From: Labrys sp. WJW
GTDB lineage: Bacteria > Pseudomonadota > Alphaproteobacteria > Rhizobiales > Labraceae
Reading direction: 5' to 3'
DNA length: 64,000 nucleotides
Assembly (NCBI RefSeq): GCF_001676615.1
Contig: NZ_LYXZ01000004.1
Span: 124,001-188,000, forward strand
Shown here: positions 25,581 to 33,605 of the stretch, one piece after another
Position numbering within the stretch: position 1 is the stretch's first letter
Layout of the letters: every line of letters starts with the position of its first letter
Translations under genes and position numbers: made by a program
Notes under the pieces: model-generated
Database searches by the model: none
Told to the model about the DNA's origin: nothing
Seen by the model: the letters and a program-made list of their open reading frames with translations, nothing else

Positions 25581-27348
25581 CGCCGTGTTCAAAACCGTGC
25601 GGCACCGATCAAGTGCCGGCGCGAGCAGTTTCGACGCTGAGACGTTGACGATCACGGCCGTGATCGCCTCGCAACCGGCACCGGTGAAACGGTCCGATAC
25701 CCGCGGCCCGTACGAAGAGCGACTCGACTTTACGGGTGTAGACTTTGGTGCGCTTGCGGGCCTGCCGCTCTTGAACGCCCATAGGTCAGGTAAGGCGGAA
25801 GACTCCATTGGTGAGGTGCTGTCCGCTCACTTGGAAGGCGATCTTGTCGTCGCGCAGATCCGCTTGTCTGGTGCCGATGACGTGGCGCCGGTACGCCAAC
25901 GCGCGGCCGACAAGATCCTGCATTTCAGCATCGGGTATACGGCTGCCAACATCGTCAAGACGGTGCGCGCCGGCATGCGAGTCCGAACGATCACACCCTC
26001 AATCCACGAAGTCTCGACCGTGCCGCTCCCGGCCGATCGAAAAGCCAAACAAAGGAGTGGCACCATGGATCCCGAAGATAATGACGTCGTCGAGCTGACC
26101 GCCGAAGAGGTGACTCAGATCCGCAATTGGGCCGACTATGCCGGCCTCGCGCGCGAACAGGTGGAAGATGTACTCGACGCCGCCGAGGATATCGAAAGCG
26201 CCCGCGAGCTCATTCGAGCCGCACAGCAGGAGCGCAACGCCACGGCCCGCCGCATCACCTCGGTACGCGCCCAGCCGCACGATGATCCGGACGCGGTCCT
26301 GGCACTGCGCACCGAGGCTCTTGCCTGCCGTGCTCTCGGCGGTACGCCCAGCGATGCCGCTCGCGCCTTCATGCACGATCGCCTGTCCGACCATGCTGCC
26401 GGTCTGCTTCGGGCTCGCGGCGAGACGGTGCGCGCCGGTGAAAGCCCGGAAGCAATCCTGACTCGCGCTGCCCAGCATACCATCAGCAACTTCCCGGCGC
26501 TCCTGGCCGGCGTCGGCAATCGAGCCCTCACGGCAGGATTCACGCCGGCCTTGTCGCCGCTGCGCAACCTGGCACGACAGGGGACGCGCCCTGATTTCCG
26601 GCCCAGCACTCAGCTTCGCACCGGTGAGCTCGGCATGCTGCAGAAGGTCAGCGAATCCGGTGAGATCAAGAGCGATACGAGGGTCGAGGAGTCGGAAGGT
26701 TTCGCGATCGATACTTATGCCAGCATGTTCTCGCTGTCGCGCAAGGCGATTCTCAATGACGACTTGGGCGCATTCGCCTCCTGGGGTCGCGATGCCGGCC
26801 AGGCAGCGGCCGCGACGGAGAATGCTCTTGTGGTTGCCATGCTGACGAAGGCCAGCGGTTCCGGGCCTGTCATGGGCGACGGCAAGACGCTCTTCCACGC
26901 CGACCACGGCAACATTGCCAGCGGTACGCTGCCGACAACCCCGGAAGAACTCATCGGGCTGCTTTCCGCGGCGCGCCTTGCCATGCGGAAGCAGGTCGGA
27001 GTCGACGGCAAGACGATCATTTCCGTGTCGCCGAAAACGCTCGTTGTTCCGGCCGAACTGGAAACGATCGCAGAGGCTGCGCTGACTCTGATCGCCGCCG
27101 CAAGGGCCGATGACGTCAACGTATTCGGCGGGAAGCTGTCGCTTGCCGTTGAGCCGCGGATTACCGGCCGCTTCTATCTGGTCGGTGATTACAGCCCGAT
27201 CGAAGTCGCCTATCTGGCGTCCGCGCCGGGCCCGCAGATGGCTTCGCGCGAAGGGTGGGACGTGCTCGGACAGGAGTTCCGTGTCGTGCTCGATTTCGGA
27301 TGCGGCGTCACCGACTGGCGCAACATCTATCAGGAAAGCCTGGCCTGA
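25564..27348 (+). CDS. Prohead protease-major capsid protein fusion
   Basis: A 594-residue polyprotein starting at ATG 25564 (MHFKRSAVFKTVR). Residues 1-165 are an HK97-type S78 prohead protease: LLNAHRSG near residue 73 holds the catalytic His and LHFSIGY near residue 120 the Ser. A scaffold-like charged helical stretch (VVELTAEEVTQIRNWADYAG then LAREQVEDVLDAAEDIESAR) follows, and residues from about 300 to the end form a major capsid domain (SLSRKAILNDDLGAF, LFHADHGNI, PKTLVVPAELE, YLASAPG). The fusion means protease, scaffold and capsid are made in equal amounts and must be cleaved by self-processing. There is no separate capsid gene, so this is the shell protein of the element. Confidence 0.88.
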   Translation: MHFKRSAVFKTVRHRSSAGASSFDAETLTITAVIASQPAPVKRSDTRGPYEERLDFTGVDFGALAGLPLLNAHRSGKAEDSIGEVLSAHLEGDLVVAQIRLSGADDVAPVRQRAADKILHFSIGYTAANIVKTVRAGMRVRTITPSIHEVSTVPLPADRKAKQRSGTMDPEDNDVVELTAEEVTQIRNWADYAGLAREQVEDVLDAAEDIESARELIRAAQQERNATARRITSVRAQPHDDPDAVLALRTEALACRALGGTPSDAARAFMHDRLSDHAAGLLRARGETVRAGESPEAILTRAAQHTISNFPALLAGVGNRALTAGFTPALSPLRNLARQGTRPDFRPSTQLRTGELGMLQKVSESGEIKSDTRVEESEGFAIDTYASMFSLSRKAILNDDLGAFASWGRDAGQAAAATENALVVAMLTKASGSGPVMGDGKTLFHADHGNIASGTLPTTPEELIGLLSAARLAMRKQVGVDGKTIISVSPKTLVVPAELETIAEAALTLIAAARADDVNVFGGKLSLAVEPRITGRFYLVGDYSPIEVAYLASAPGPQMASREGWDVLGQEFRVVLDFGCGVTDWRNIYQESLA

Positions 27349-27572
27349 TGCCGAGCCCGGATGAAATCCGCACTTGGCGGGACGCGCTGATTCAGGCGCG
27401 TCTCTCCGGGGTGCGCGAAGTGCGCGACGCTGACGGAAAAACCATCCGGTATGCCACGGACTCAGAAATGGCCGCGGCCATCCGGTCCGCCGACAAAATG
27501 CTCGCCGGGGCTTCCCGGCAAGCGCCCAGCTTCAAACGCATCACGACGAGTTCAAAAAGGATCGACCGATGA
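27348..27572 (+). CDS. gpW-like head-tail joining protein
   Basis: A 74-residue protein beginning at ATG 27348 that overlaps the capsid stop (TGATG). The sequence DEIRTWRDALIQARLSGVRE followed by DADGKTIRYATDSEMAAAIR has the helix-hairpin-helix pattern of phage lambda gpW, which binds below the portal and completes packaged heads for tail attachment. It is therefore the neck element that would let a helper tail join. Its stop overlaps the next start by 4 bp. Confidence 0.75.
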   Translation: MPSPDEIRTWRDALIQARLSGVREVRDADGKTIRYATDSEMAAAIRSADKMLAGASRQAPSFKRITTSSKRIDR

Positions 27573-27898
27573 AAAACTTTGTCCAACGCGGTGAGACAAT
27601 CACCATTCCGGCAACTGCCGACTATGCCAGCGGCGACGTTGTGATCGCGGGCGCCCTGGTAGGTGTGGCAGGCGGTGACGCTGCAACCGGCGATGACGTC
27701 GACGTGTCGCTGACGGGCGTGTTCAATCTGCCCAAGGTCAGCGCGCTCGCGATCGCCATCGGAGATACGCTCTATTTCGACGCGGCCACCAAGCTGGTGA
27801 ACAAGACGGCCAGCGGCAACACCAAAATCGGTGTGGCTGTGACCGCCGCCGCCAACCCGTCCGCTGCCGTCGACGTCCGGCTGGTGCCTTCGATTTAA
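27569..27898 (+). CDS. DUF2190 family capsid-associated protein
   Basis: A 109-residue protein of the DUF2190 family, small beta-rich proteins found beside capsid genes of siphoviruses and thought to decorate or stabilise heads. ADYASGDVVIAGALVGVA, ALAIAIGDTLYFDAATKLV and KIGVAVTAAANPSAAVDVRL are the family blocks. It is the last gene of the element: no tail tube, tape measure, baseplate, holin or endolysin gene follows before the right attachment repeat. Confidence 0.82.
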   Translation: MKNFVQRGETITIPATADYASGDVVIAGALVGVAGGDAATGDDVDVSLTGVFNLPKVSALAIAIGDTLYFDAATKLVNKTASGNTKIGVAVTAAANPSAAVDVRLVPSI

Positions 27899-27947
27899 GG
27901 GAAGTTTCGAGCCGGGGGTTTTCGCCATTTGGACCGGCTTGATGAAC

Positions 27948-27984
27948 GTGAGCGGTGTTGGACTCATCCTCTTCCGCCGCTCAC
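27948..27984. other. Inverted repeat after last element gene
   Basis: GTGAGCGG (27948-27955) and CCGCTCAC (27977-27984) can form an 8-bp stem with a 21-nt loop immediately upstream of a stronger terminator hairpin. Confidence 0.4.
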
Positions 27985-27988
27985 AAGG

Positions 27989-28030
27989 GGCCCGCCTCAT
28001 GTTTTGCGAGGGCGTGAGGCGGGCCTTATT
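27989..28030 (+). terminator. Rho-independent terminator ending the packaging operon
   Basis: GGCCCGCCTCA (27989-27999) pairs perfectly with TGAGGCGGGCC (28015-28025) and is followed by TTATTT. It stands 90 bp after the DUF2190 gene and should end the whole morphogenesis transcript. Confidence 0.75.
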
Positions 28031-28130
28031 TCAGCCGATGCAATCTCAAGTTTTTGGGTTGGTGTTGCGTAGGCGGCGCTGCTAAAAATTAAAGTGTAAT
28101 TGTTTCAATATCTTAGGTCATTTTTTCGCG

Positions 28131-28143
28131 GGAGATGTAGGAA
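28131..28143. other. Candidate attR core (13-bp direct repeat)
   Basis: Second copy of GGAGATGTAGGAA, identical to 15802-15814. The 27899-28269 gene-free stretch holds in order a hairpin, the terminator, a TTGGGTTG motif (28054-28061), this repeat and then chromosomal sequence leading to the RidA gene. Removing one copy and everything between would restore a short intergenic region between the XRE gene and the RidA gene. Confidence 0.6.
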
Positions 28144-28269
28144 ACAGCGAGGCGTTCGGCCAGTTCATCCATCAAGATCGCAGGGAAGTGTTTCCTCGGC
28201 GGATGCGATTCCTGAATCGATTTCGATGCTGTAGAGGAGGGCCCTGACTTTTCAAGGAAGGACACTCCC

Positions 28270-28614
28270 ATGGTCAAGCGTCTCCATCCCGGCGCGCGTT
28301 TCTGCAAGGCGGTCGTCGCCAACGGCATCGTCACCACGGCCGGCATCACCGCTGCCGATACCAGCGGCGACACCACCGCGCAGACCGCCGACATCCTGGC
28401 GCAGATCGATGCCCTGCTGGCCGAAGCCGGCAGCTCGAAGGCGAACCTGCTCACGGCCAGCATCTGGCTGCGCGACATCGCTCATTTCGGCCAGATGAAT
28501 GCCGTCTGGGACAAGTGGGTCGACATGAACAATCTGCCCGTTCGCGCCACCGTGGAAGCTCGCCTGGCCACGCCGGAACTGCTGGTCGAGATCCAGGTCA
28601 CCGCCACGGCTTGA
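28270..28614 (+). CDS. RidA family protein
   Basis: A 114-residue YjgF/RidA-family protein with AAGGAAGGA just upstream of the ATG. LPVRATVEARLATPELLVEI near the C terminus is the family signature and keeps the active-site arginine and glutamate. It is a diverged paralogue of the RidA at 2263. It is monocistronic, next to the right end of the integrated element, and no PLP enzyme is adjacent, so a general enamine-hydrolysing role is the likeliest. Confidence 0.85.
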   Translation: MVKRLHPGARFCKAVVANGIVTTAGITAADTSGDTTAQTADILAQIDALLAEAGSSKANLLTASIWLRDIAHFGQMNAVWDKWVDMNNLPVRATVEARLATPELLVEIQVTATA

Positions 28615-28642
28615 TCGCCCTCGCTGAGGCGATCCTTTTTCA

Positions 28643-28721
28643 TTGCCGGGCTCGACCCGGCAACCCAGCTCCCAGGCGTCGAAGGCGGGGGCCGCAGGAT
28701 GCCCGGGTCAAGCCCGGGCAT
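28643..28721. repeat. Pair of REP-like palindromes
   Basis: TTGCCGGG-CTCGA-CCCGGCAA (28643-28663) and ATGCCCGGG-TCAAG-CCCGGGCAT (28699-28721) lie between convergent genes. The second motif is of a kind widely dispersed in alphaproteobacterial genomes. They may also end transcripts of the RidA and phosphatase genes. Confidence 0.65.
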
Positions 28722-28758
28722 GACAAAAGTGGCGTTTCAGCCTTTTCCAGGCCAGGCC

Positions 28759-29364
28759 CTAGCTCCGCGCCACGCGGGCATAGGCGTCCGCAGACATCCA
28801 TTCGCCATTCTCGATCGGACGGCCCAGGAAAGCGCTGAAATAGCGTTTCATGTCCGTTCTGTCGCTGGCATCGGGGCGTGCGGCCAGCAGGCGCCAAGTC
28901 TGCATGATGTGGCCATGCGTGAAAATGGAGATGCGATCGAGCCCAAGCGCTTCTATGCGACGGGCCGTGGCCCTGACACGCTCCAGCATCCGGGCAAAAG
29001 ATTCGGCGCCGGGACCGTCGACCCGCTCCGGATCGGCAAGGCGCCAATAGGCTTCGACCAGCGGGCGACGCTGCTCCATCGTGGTATTTGCGCAGCGAAC
29101 AGGCGACAGATAGGTAAATTCCTGCACCGGCCAGGTTTCGATCGGCGTCGCCGAGAAACGCTCGGCCGTCGGCGCGGCTGTCTGGCGCGCGCGCAGATAG
29201 GGCGACACCACGATCAATTCCGGGTCCCGTTCGAACCTGGCCGCCACCTCACGGGCCTGCTGCCATCCGGTTTCGGTAAGCGGCGCCGAGGAGGCGTCCT
29301 TGCTTGCAGCCCCCGCATTGCCAGTGCTTTCGCCATGGCGGATCAGCCAGAGCTCACGCGCCAT
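28759..29364 (-). CDS. Histidine phosphatase family protein
   Basis: A 201-residue phosphoglycerate-mutase-like phosphatase. The catalytic LIRHGES motif is at residues 7-13, SPYLRARQTA contains the second arginine, and FTHGHIMQTW near residue 155 carries the second histidine. The family hydrolyses small phosphoesters; the substrate is unknown. It lies alone on the minus strand, separated by about 30 bp from a small secreted-protein gene on the same strand, with which it might be co-transcribed. Confidence 0.82.
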   Translation of the reverse strand: MARELWLIRHGESTGNAGAASKDASSAPLTETGWQQAREVAARFERDPELIVVSPYLRARQTAAPTAERFSATPIETWPVQEFTYLSPVRCANTTMEQRRPLVEAYWRLADPERVDGPGAESFARMLERVRATARRIEALGLDRISIFTHGHIMQTWRLLAARPDASDRTDMKRYFSAFLGRPIENGEWMSADAYARVARS

Positions 29365-29397
29365 GCCGCCTCCAGCAAACCGGCGGGGGAACGGCTC

Positions 29398-29703
29398 TCA
29401 CTCGAATTCCTCAAACGGACGTCGAAGCCGGTCTTCCCGCGTGACCTGGCGGGCGTTGAGCTTGATTTCACAGCCATCGCAGATGTCCGGCCGAGCCGTG
29501 AAAGCCTTGGATGCCTTGTCGTTGGCATCCGGAGCCCATTGTGAAGCGGGATTTCCCAAGGCCGGCGCCTTGCCGGTCGCAGCAACTGGTTTCTTGTGCC
29601 TGGGTTGCTCCACAGTCAGGTCCGGCAGTGCGAATTCCTCTGCCAGGACGGAGCTGCCCAGCAGCGGCAGGAGGAGGAGTGCAGTGCAGGCGGACAGCTT
29701 CAT
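29398..29703 (-). CDS. Small secreted hypothetical protein
   Basis: A 101-residue protein with a clear signal peptide (LSACTALLLLPLLGSSVLA, cleavage near residue 22) and a short, proline- and charge-rich mature part containing a CDGC pair (PDICDGCEIKL) that could bind a metal or form a disulfide. No family recognised. It lies 33 bp upstream of the phosphatase gene on the same strand. Confidence 0.6.
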   Translation of the reverse strand: MKLSACTALLLLPLLGSSVLAEEFALPDLTVEQPRHKKPVAATGKAPALGNPASQWAPDANDKASKAFTARPDICDGCEIKLNARQVTREDRLRRPFEEFE

Positions 29704-29887
29704 CGGAGAGCCTCAGCATCAGGCCTTGCCAGCACGACAAGATCGGACGAGTCGACGGCAATATTCCAGCATAACACGCACTCGGCAAGGGGAGAGCCTT
29801 TCGCCAAGCGAGGCCCTTCAACACGGTTCTTGCCTTGCGCCCGGCCTTGTGGCTTGCTCCGTCGCAAGCAATGACAAGGAGCGACCA

Positions 29888-30517
29888 ATGCCTGATCCGA
29901 CACTCTGGGGACTGTTCGTTCTCGCATCGGTCACGTTGCTGCTGACGCCTGGACCGGCGGTGCTGTTCATCGTGGCGCGCTCGGTCGAGCGGGGCAAGGT
30001 CGCGGGCCTGGTTTCGGTCCTCGGCATCCATCTCGGCACCATCGTCCATATCGTCGCTGCGGCGGTCGGGCTTTCGGCCTTGGTCGTTTCCTCGACCCTG
30101 GCCTTTTCCGTGGTCAAATATCTGGGCGCTGCCTACCTGATCTGGATCGGCGTCCGCACGCTGATGGCGCCGGACCTGCCGCCGGAGATCTCCGCCAGAT
30201 CGACCAAACCGCTGCATCGGCTCTTTCAGGAAGGCTTCATCGTCAACCTGTTCAACCCGAAGACCGCGATCTTCTTCCTGGCCTTCCTGCCCCAGTTCGT
30301 CGATCCGGCCCGGGGCGCTCTGCATTGGCAGATCCTCGTGCTCGGCTTCACCTTCATGGGGCTCGGCATGCTGAGTGACGCCATGTTTGCACTGGCAGCC
30401 GGCGCGGCGGGGGATTTCCTACGCCGCAGCCGCGGGTTCCTGCGGTTTCAGCGCTGGTTCGCCGGCTTGTCCTTCATCGGTCTGGGCGTGACGGCAGCGC
30501 TGGTTTCGCGAAAATAG
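29888..30517 (+). CDS. LysE family amino acid exporter
   Basis: A 209-residue inner-membrane exporter of the LysE/RhtB family with six hydrophobic segments. The family signature LLTPGPAVLFIVARSVERG lies in the first loop and GFIVNLFNPKTAIFFLAFLP in the middle is the second conserved block. ATG 29888 follows AAGGAGCG at good distance; a long upstream frame extension is not coding. It would export an amino acid or a homoserine-lactone-like compound; the substrate is not predictable. Confidence 0.87.
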   Translation: MPDPTLWGLFVLASVTLLLTPGPAVLFIVARSVERGKVAGLVSVLGIHLGTIVHIVAAAVGLSALVVSSTLAFSVVKYLGAAYLIWIGVRTLMAPDLPPEISARSTKPLHRLFQEGFIVNLFNPKTAIFFLAFLPQFVDPARGALHWQILVLGFTFMGLGMLSDAMFALAAGAAGDFLRRSRGFLRFQRWFAGLSFIGLGVTAALVSRK

Positions 30518-30630
30518 GACGCGGTGGCGCGCAGCATTGCTGCATCGGCAACGGGAGATCGACCTCGATCATGGTTGCGGATGTGGCTGCAGGCCAGCAT
30601 GCAGGGCGCCTCTTATCGATTTCATCGACG

Positions 30631-30643
30631 GATAGGTTCTATC
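30631..30643. promoter_or_regulatory. Short palindrome upstream of the GST gene
   Basis: GATAG-GTT-CTATC lies about 100 bp before the GST start and could bind the LysR regulator encoded just after it. The rest of 30518-30744 holds no convincing gene. Confidence 0.35.
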
Positions 30644-30744
30644 GAACTCGACTATTCGGACGGGCCGCCCCGTGCCAGCATTGCTTCCACCGACGGCCGC
30701 CTGCCGGTGTGTCGAGGCGGATTGGACAAGCGTGAGGCTGCATC

Positions 30745-31722
30745 ATGGGCGAGTTGATCGGCGGACAATGGCATCGCACAACTCCCTCGAAGCTGATGGC
30801 TGACGGCCGGTTGAGGCGGCCGCCCTCCGTCTATCGCAACTGGATCTCCTCCCAGGCAGATGCGCCCTTCAAGCCCGAAGCCGGGCGCTACCACCTCTAT
30901 GTCTCGCTGGCCTGTCCCTGGGCGCACCGCACCCTGATCATGCGCAGCCTCAAGGGGCTGGAGGGACTGATCGACATCTCCATCGTCAACTGGCTGATGG
31001 GAGAGGATGGCTGGAGCTTCGATCCGGGCCCCGGCGTGGTGCCGGACAGCGTGAACGGCGCGGCCAAGCTTCACGAAATCTATACACTCGGCGATCCCGG
31101 TGCCACCACGCGCGTCACCGTGCCCGTCCTGTGGGACAAGCAGAGCCGGCGCATCGTTTCCAACGAATCCGCCGAAATCATCCGCATGTTCAATTCGGCT
31201 TTCGACGGCATCGGGGCGAGACCGGGCGACTTCTACCCGCATGAGCTCCGCACGGAGATCGATGCCGTCAACGAGCGCATCTATGAAAGCTTGAACAACG
31301 GTGTCTACAAGGCAGGCTTCGCCACCACGCAAGCCGCCTATGAGGAGGCCGCAGGGGCCGTCTTCGAGACCCTGGATTGGCTGGAGCATCGGCTCTCGCG
31401 ACAGGCATTCCTCTTGGGCGAGCGCCTGACGGAGGCCGACATCCGCCTGTTCACGACATTGCTGCGCTTCGACCCGGTCTATCACGGCCACTTCAAATGC
31501 AATCGGCGCAGGATCGCCGATTACCCCGCGCTTTGGGACTATACACGGTTGCTTCAACAGCATCGGCTGATCCGGCCGACCATCGCCATGGATCACATCA
31601 AGAAGCACTATTATGCCAGCCATGCCTGGATCAATCCGAGCCGTATCGTGCCTCTCGGTCCCGATCTCGACTATGACGCACCCGTTTCCAGTCTGCGTGC
31701 GTCAGCGAGCCGCGCCGCGTGA
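30745..31722 (+). CDS. Glutathione S-transferase, glutathionyl-hydroquinone reductase type
   Basis: A 325-residue Xi-class GST (YqjG/ECM4-like). These enzymes reduce glutathionyl-hydroquinones to hydroquinones with a cysteine. YVSLACPWAHRTLIMRSLKG near residue 57 holds the catalytic Cys in the CPWAHR motif; VPVLWDKQSRRIVSNESAEI is the glutathione-binding region and RLTEADIRLFTTLLRFDPVY the C-terminal helical domain signature. It is convergent with a LysR gene 6 bp away. It could cooperate with the MhqO/MhqD-like pair in quinone defence, but they are 19 kb apart. Confidence 0.87.
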   Translation: MGELIGGQWHRTTPSKLMADGRLRRPPSVYRNWISSQADAPFKPEAGRYHLYVSLACPWAHRTLIMRSLKGLEGLIDISIVNWLMGEDGWSFDPGPGVVPDSVNGAAKLHEIYTLGDPGATTRVTVPVLWDKQSRRIVSNESAEIIRMFNSAFDGIGARPGDFYPHELRTEIDAVNERIYESLNNGVYKAGFATTQAAYEEAAGAVFETLDWLEHRLSRQAFLLGERLTEADIRLFTTLLRFDPVYHGHFKCNRRRIADYPALWDYTRLLQQHRLIRPTIAMDHIKKHYYASHAWINPSRIVPLGPDLDYDAPVSSLRASASRAA

Positions 31723-31728
31723 GATCTT

Positions 31729-32622
31729 TCATGGCGCCTGGACGCGCCTGATCGGCAGTTCATCCGGTATCGCAGCGAAGGCTTCGCGCAGATGATCGGC
31801 CAGCATGGCAACCGCCCGTGTCGGATCCTGCGCGACATGAAGCCGGATCTCGGCACCGGGCAGGGCAGGCAGGCCATCCCCGGGAGACAGGCTACGCAAG
31901 CTGCGCGGCAGGAAGCTCGATTTCACCACGGTGACGGCCAACCCCTGGGCAGCCACGGCTTCCACCGTCGCCAGATTATGCGACACGAAGGCCAGTCGCC
32001 ATGGCCGTCTTGCGGCGTCGAGGGCCTCGATCGCCCATTTGCGGAAAAGGCAGCCCATTGGATAGAGCGCCACGGGGAGGGGATCGACCAGCCAGGCCTG
32101 ATGCTCCGCACTGGCGGCCCAGACCGGCCGTTCGAGCCGCAGCAATTCCCCGCTGCCATGCCCATCGGCGTGCATGGCGATGACGAGGTCGTAACTCTCG
32201 CCAAGGCGGCCGAGCATGGTGCTGGTCAGGCCGGTCTCCATCTCGACGTGAATGCGGGGATAGAGCGTCAGGAAGCGCGCCAGCAGGGAGGGCAGTACAT
32301 GGCTCCCATAATCGTCCATCACACCCAGGCGCACGCGCCCCTCGAGCCGGTGCTGGCGAAGCTTGCCCACCGCCTCTTCGTTCAGGGCGAGGATGCGCCG
32401 GGCATAGGCAACCAGGCTTTCGCCGGCCTGGGTAAGCTCGACCATGGTTGTGTTGCGGCGGAACAACTCGGCGGCAACCCGCATTTCCAGACGCCTGATC
32501 TGCATGCTCACGGCAGATTGCGTGCGATTGAGCCGGGCCGCCGCCCGCGTGAAGGAGCGGTGATCGGCCACGGCCAGGAAGGCTCTCAGAAGATCGGGAT
32601 CGAGCATCGGCAACGTCATCAC
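31729..32622 (-). CDS. LysR-family transcriptional regulator
   Basis: A 297-residue LysR regulator: N-terminal HTH with SFTRAAARLNRTQSAVSMQI and RRLEMRVAAELFRRNTT, then an effector-binding domain (GRVRLGVMDDYGSHVLPSLL). The start may be ATG 32622 or 32607 (MLDPDLLRAFLAV). It is convergent with the GST gene with only 6 bp between stops, a common LysR-target arrangement, and both should be regulated together. Upstream 32623-32886 holds no recognisable gene. Confidence 0.85.
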   Translation of the reverse strand: MMTLPMLDPDLLRAFLAVADHRSFTRAAARLNRTQSAVSMQIRRLEMRVAAELFRRNTTMVELTQAGESLVAYARRILALNEEAVGKLRQHRLEGRVRLGVMDDYGSHVLPSLLARFLTLYPRIHVEMETGLTSTMLGRLGESYDLVIAMHADGHGSGELLRLERPVWAASAEHQAWLVDPLPVALYPMGCLFRKWAIEALDAARRPWRLAFVSHNLATVEAVAAQGLAVTVVKSSFLPRSLRSLSPGDGLPALPGAEIRLHVAQDPTRAVAMLADHLREAFAAIPDELPIRRVQAP

Positions 32623-32886
32623 GCATCATGATGACGACGGTGCGAGAAATGCAATTTCCTTGTAAGCCCGCTTCCCGTGCCCGCCACGCGACGCGGCATC
32701 GCCGGCTTGATGAAAAGCGCCGGCAGGCCCCGACATAGGGAGCGGTTTCCTTGCCCGGCCGATCCGTATTCGGCATAACTCGGATTTTTCCCAGGCCGCT
32801 TTCCATTGCGTAAGCGGCCTGCTTGATAATTCATCCGGAACTAGGGATAACCCCGTCGGGACAGAGAATTTCTGGAAAGGGAAGCC

Positions 32887-33318
32887 ATGGACGGAGCATA
32901 TTTGTCGGCTTTGGCGGCTCTGGCCGGATCGAGCATCGGGGCGTTCGCATCCTTTGCGACGACCTGGCTTAATCAGAGCTATCAGCAAAGAGTTCAGCGC
33001 CTTTCCAATGAAATGTCACGGCGAGAAAGAATATTCGGAGAATTTATTGACGAAGCATCGAGGGTATACGGCGATGCCATGGAGAATGATCTGACCGACA
33101 CGGCAAAATTGGTTAAGCTGTACTCCATCAAGAATAGAATGAAACTATTCTCGGGGGACGAGGTCATCGCAAGAGCGGAAGAAGTCCTTCAAATAATCGT
33201 TCAGCGATATTCCTCGGAGAAGGTGGATTTTTCTCATTTTGATGCCAAAAAACTTCGGGAATCCGATCTCTTGTATGGCTTTACGGAAGCCTGCCGGAAG
33301 GAAATCGTGCGCTACTGA
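32887..33318 (+). CDS. Hypothetical membrane-anchored protein
   Basis: A 143-residue protein with GGAAAGGGAAGCC before the ATG. One N-terminal hydrophobic helix (LSALAALAGSSIGAFASFAT) is followed by a charged helical cytoplasmic part (RERIFGEFIDEASRVYGDAM, IKNRMKLFSGDEVIARAEEV). The layout recalls small membrane-anchored helical proteins found in accessory regions of many bacteria. Codon use and base composition in the second half are visibly more AT-rich than in neighbours, suggesting recent transfer. Function unknown; the neighbouring 33319-33605 stretch has no gene. Confidence 0.65.
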   Translation: MDGAYLSALAALAGSSIGAFASFATTWLNQSYQQRVQRLSNEMSRRERIFGEFIDEASRVYGDAMENDLTDTAKLVKLYSIKNRMKLFSGDEVIARAEEVLQIIVQRYSSEKVDFSHFDAKKLRESDLLYGFTEACRKEIVRY

Positions 33319-33605
33319 AGGCCGGATTATGGAGCAGGCCGCCATCGGCGGGTCACGGCTTCCGCAAGCTTCATTCTGCCGATTTGCCGGCGGTGCCAGC
33401 CCCATCGGATCGACGATCTGAAGGAGAGGAACGAGGGCGCGACGGCGCAAGCCTCCGGGCAATTTGATCCATTCAGACCGGGGGGGCAGCCTTGCAATCC
33501 GGCGGCCATCACAGATCATGATGACGTTCATCAACCAAATGCAATTCCCGCGCAACCCCCGCCTCCGCTAACCTGTTGCCGTAACGATCACGACGGGAGC
33601 GGGCG

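Noticed and set aside
16005..27898. Ordinary intact prophage
   Set aside because: No tail, baseplate, holin, endolysin or repressor genes between the packaging genes and the right repeat; the block is too short for a complete tailed phage.
30518..30744. Coding frame 30524-30757 before the GST gene
   Set aside because: Low-quality composition, no ribosome-binding site, overlaps the GST start; more likely a regulatory leader.
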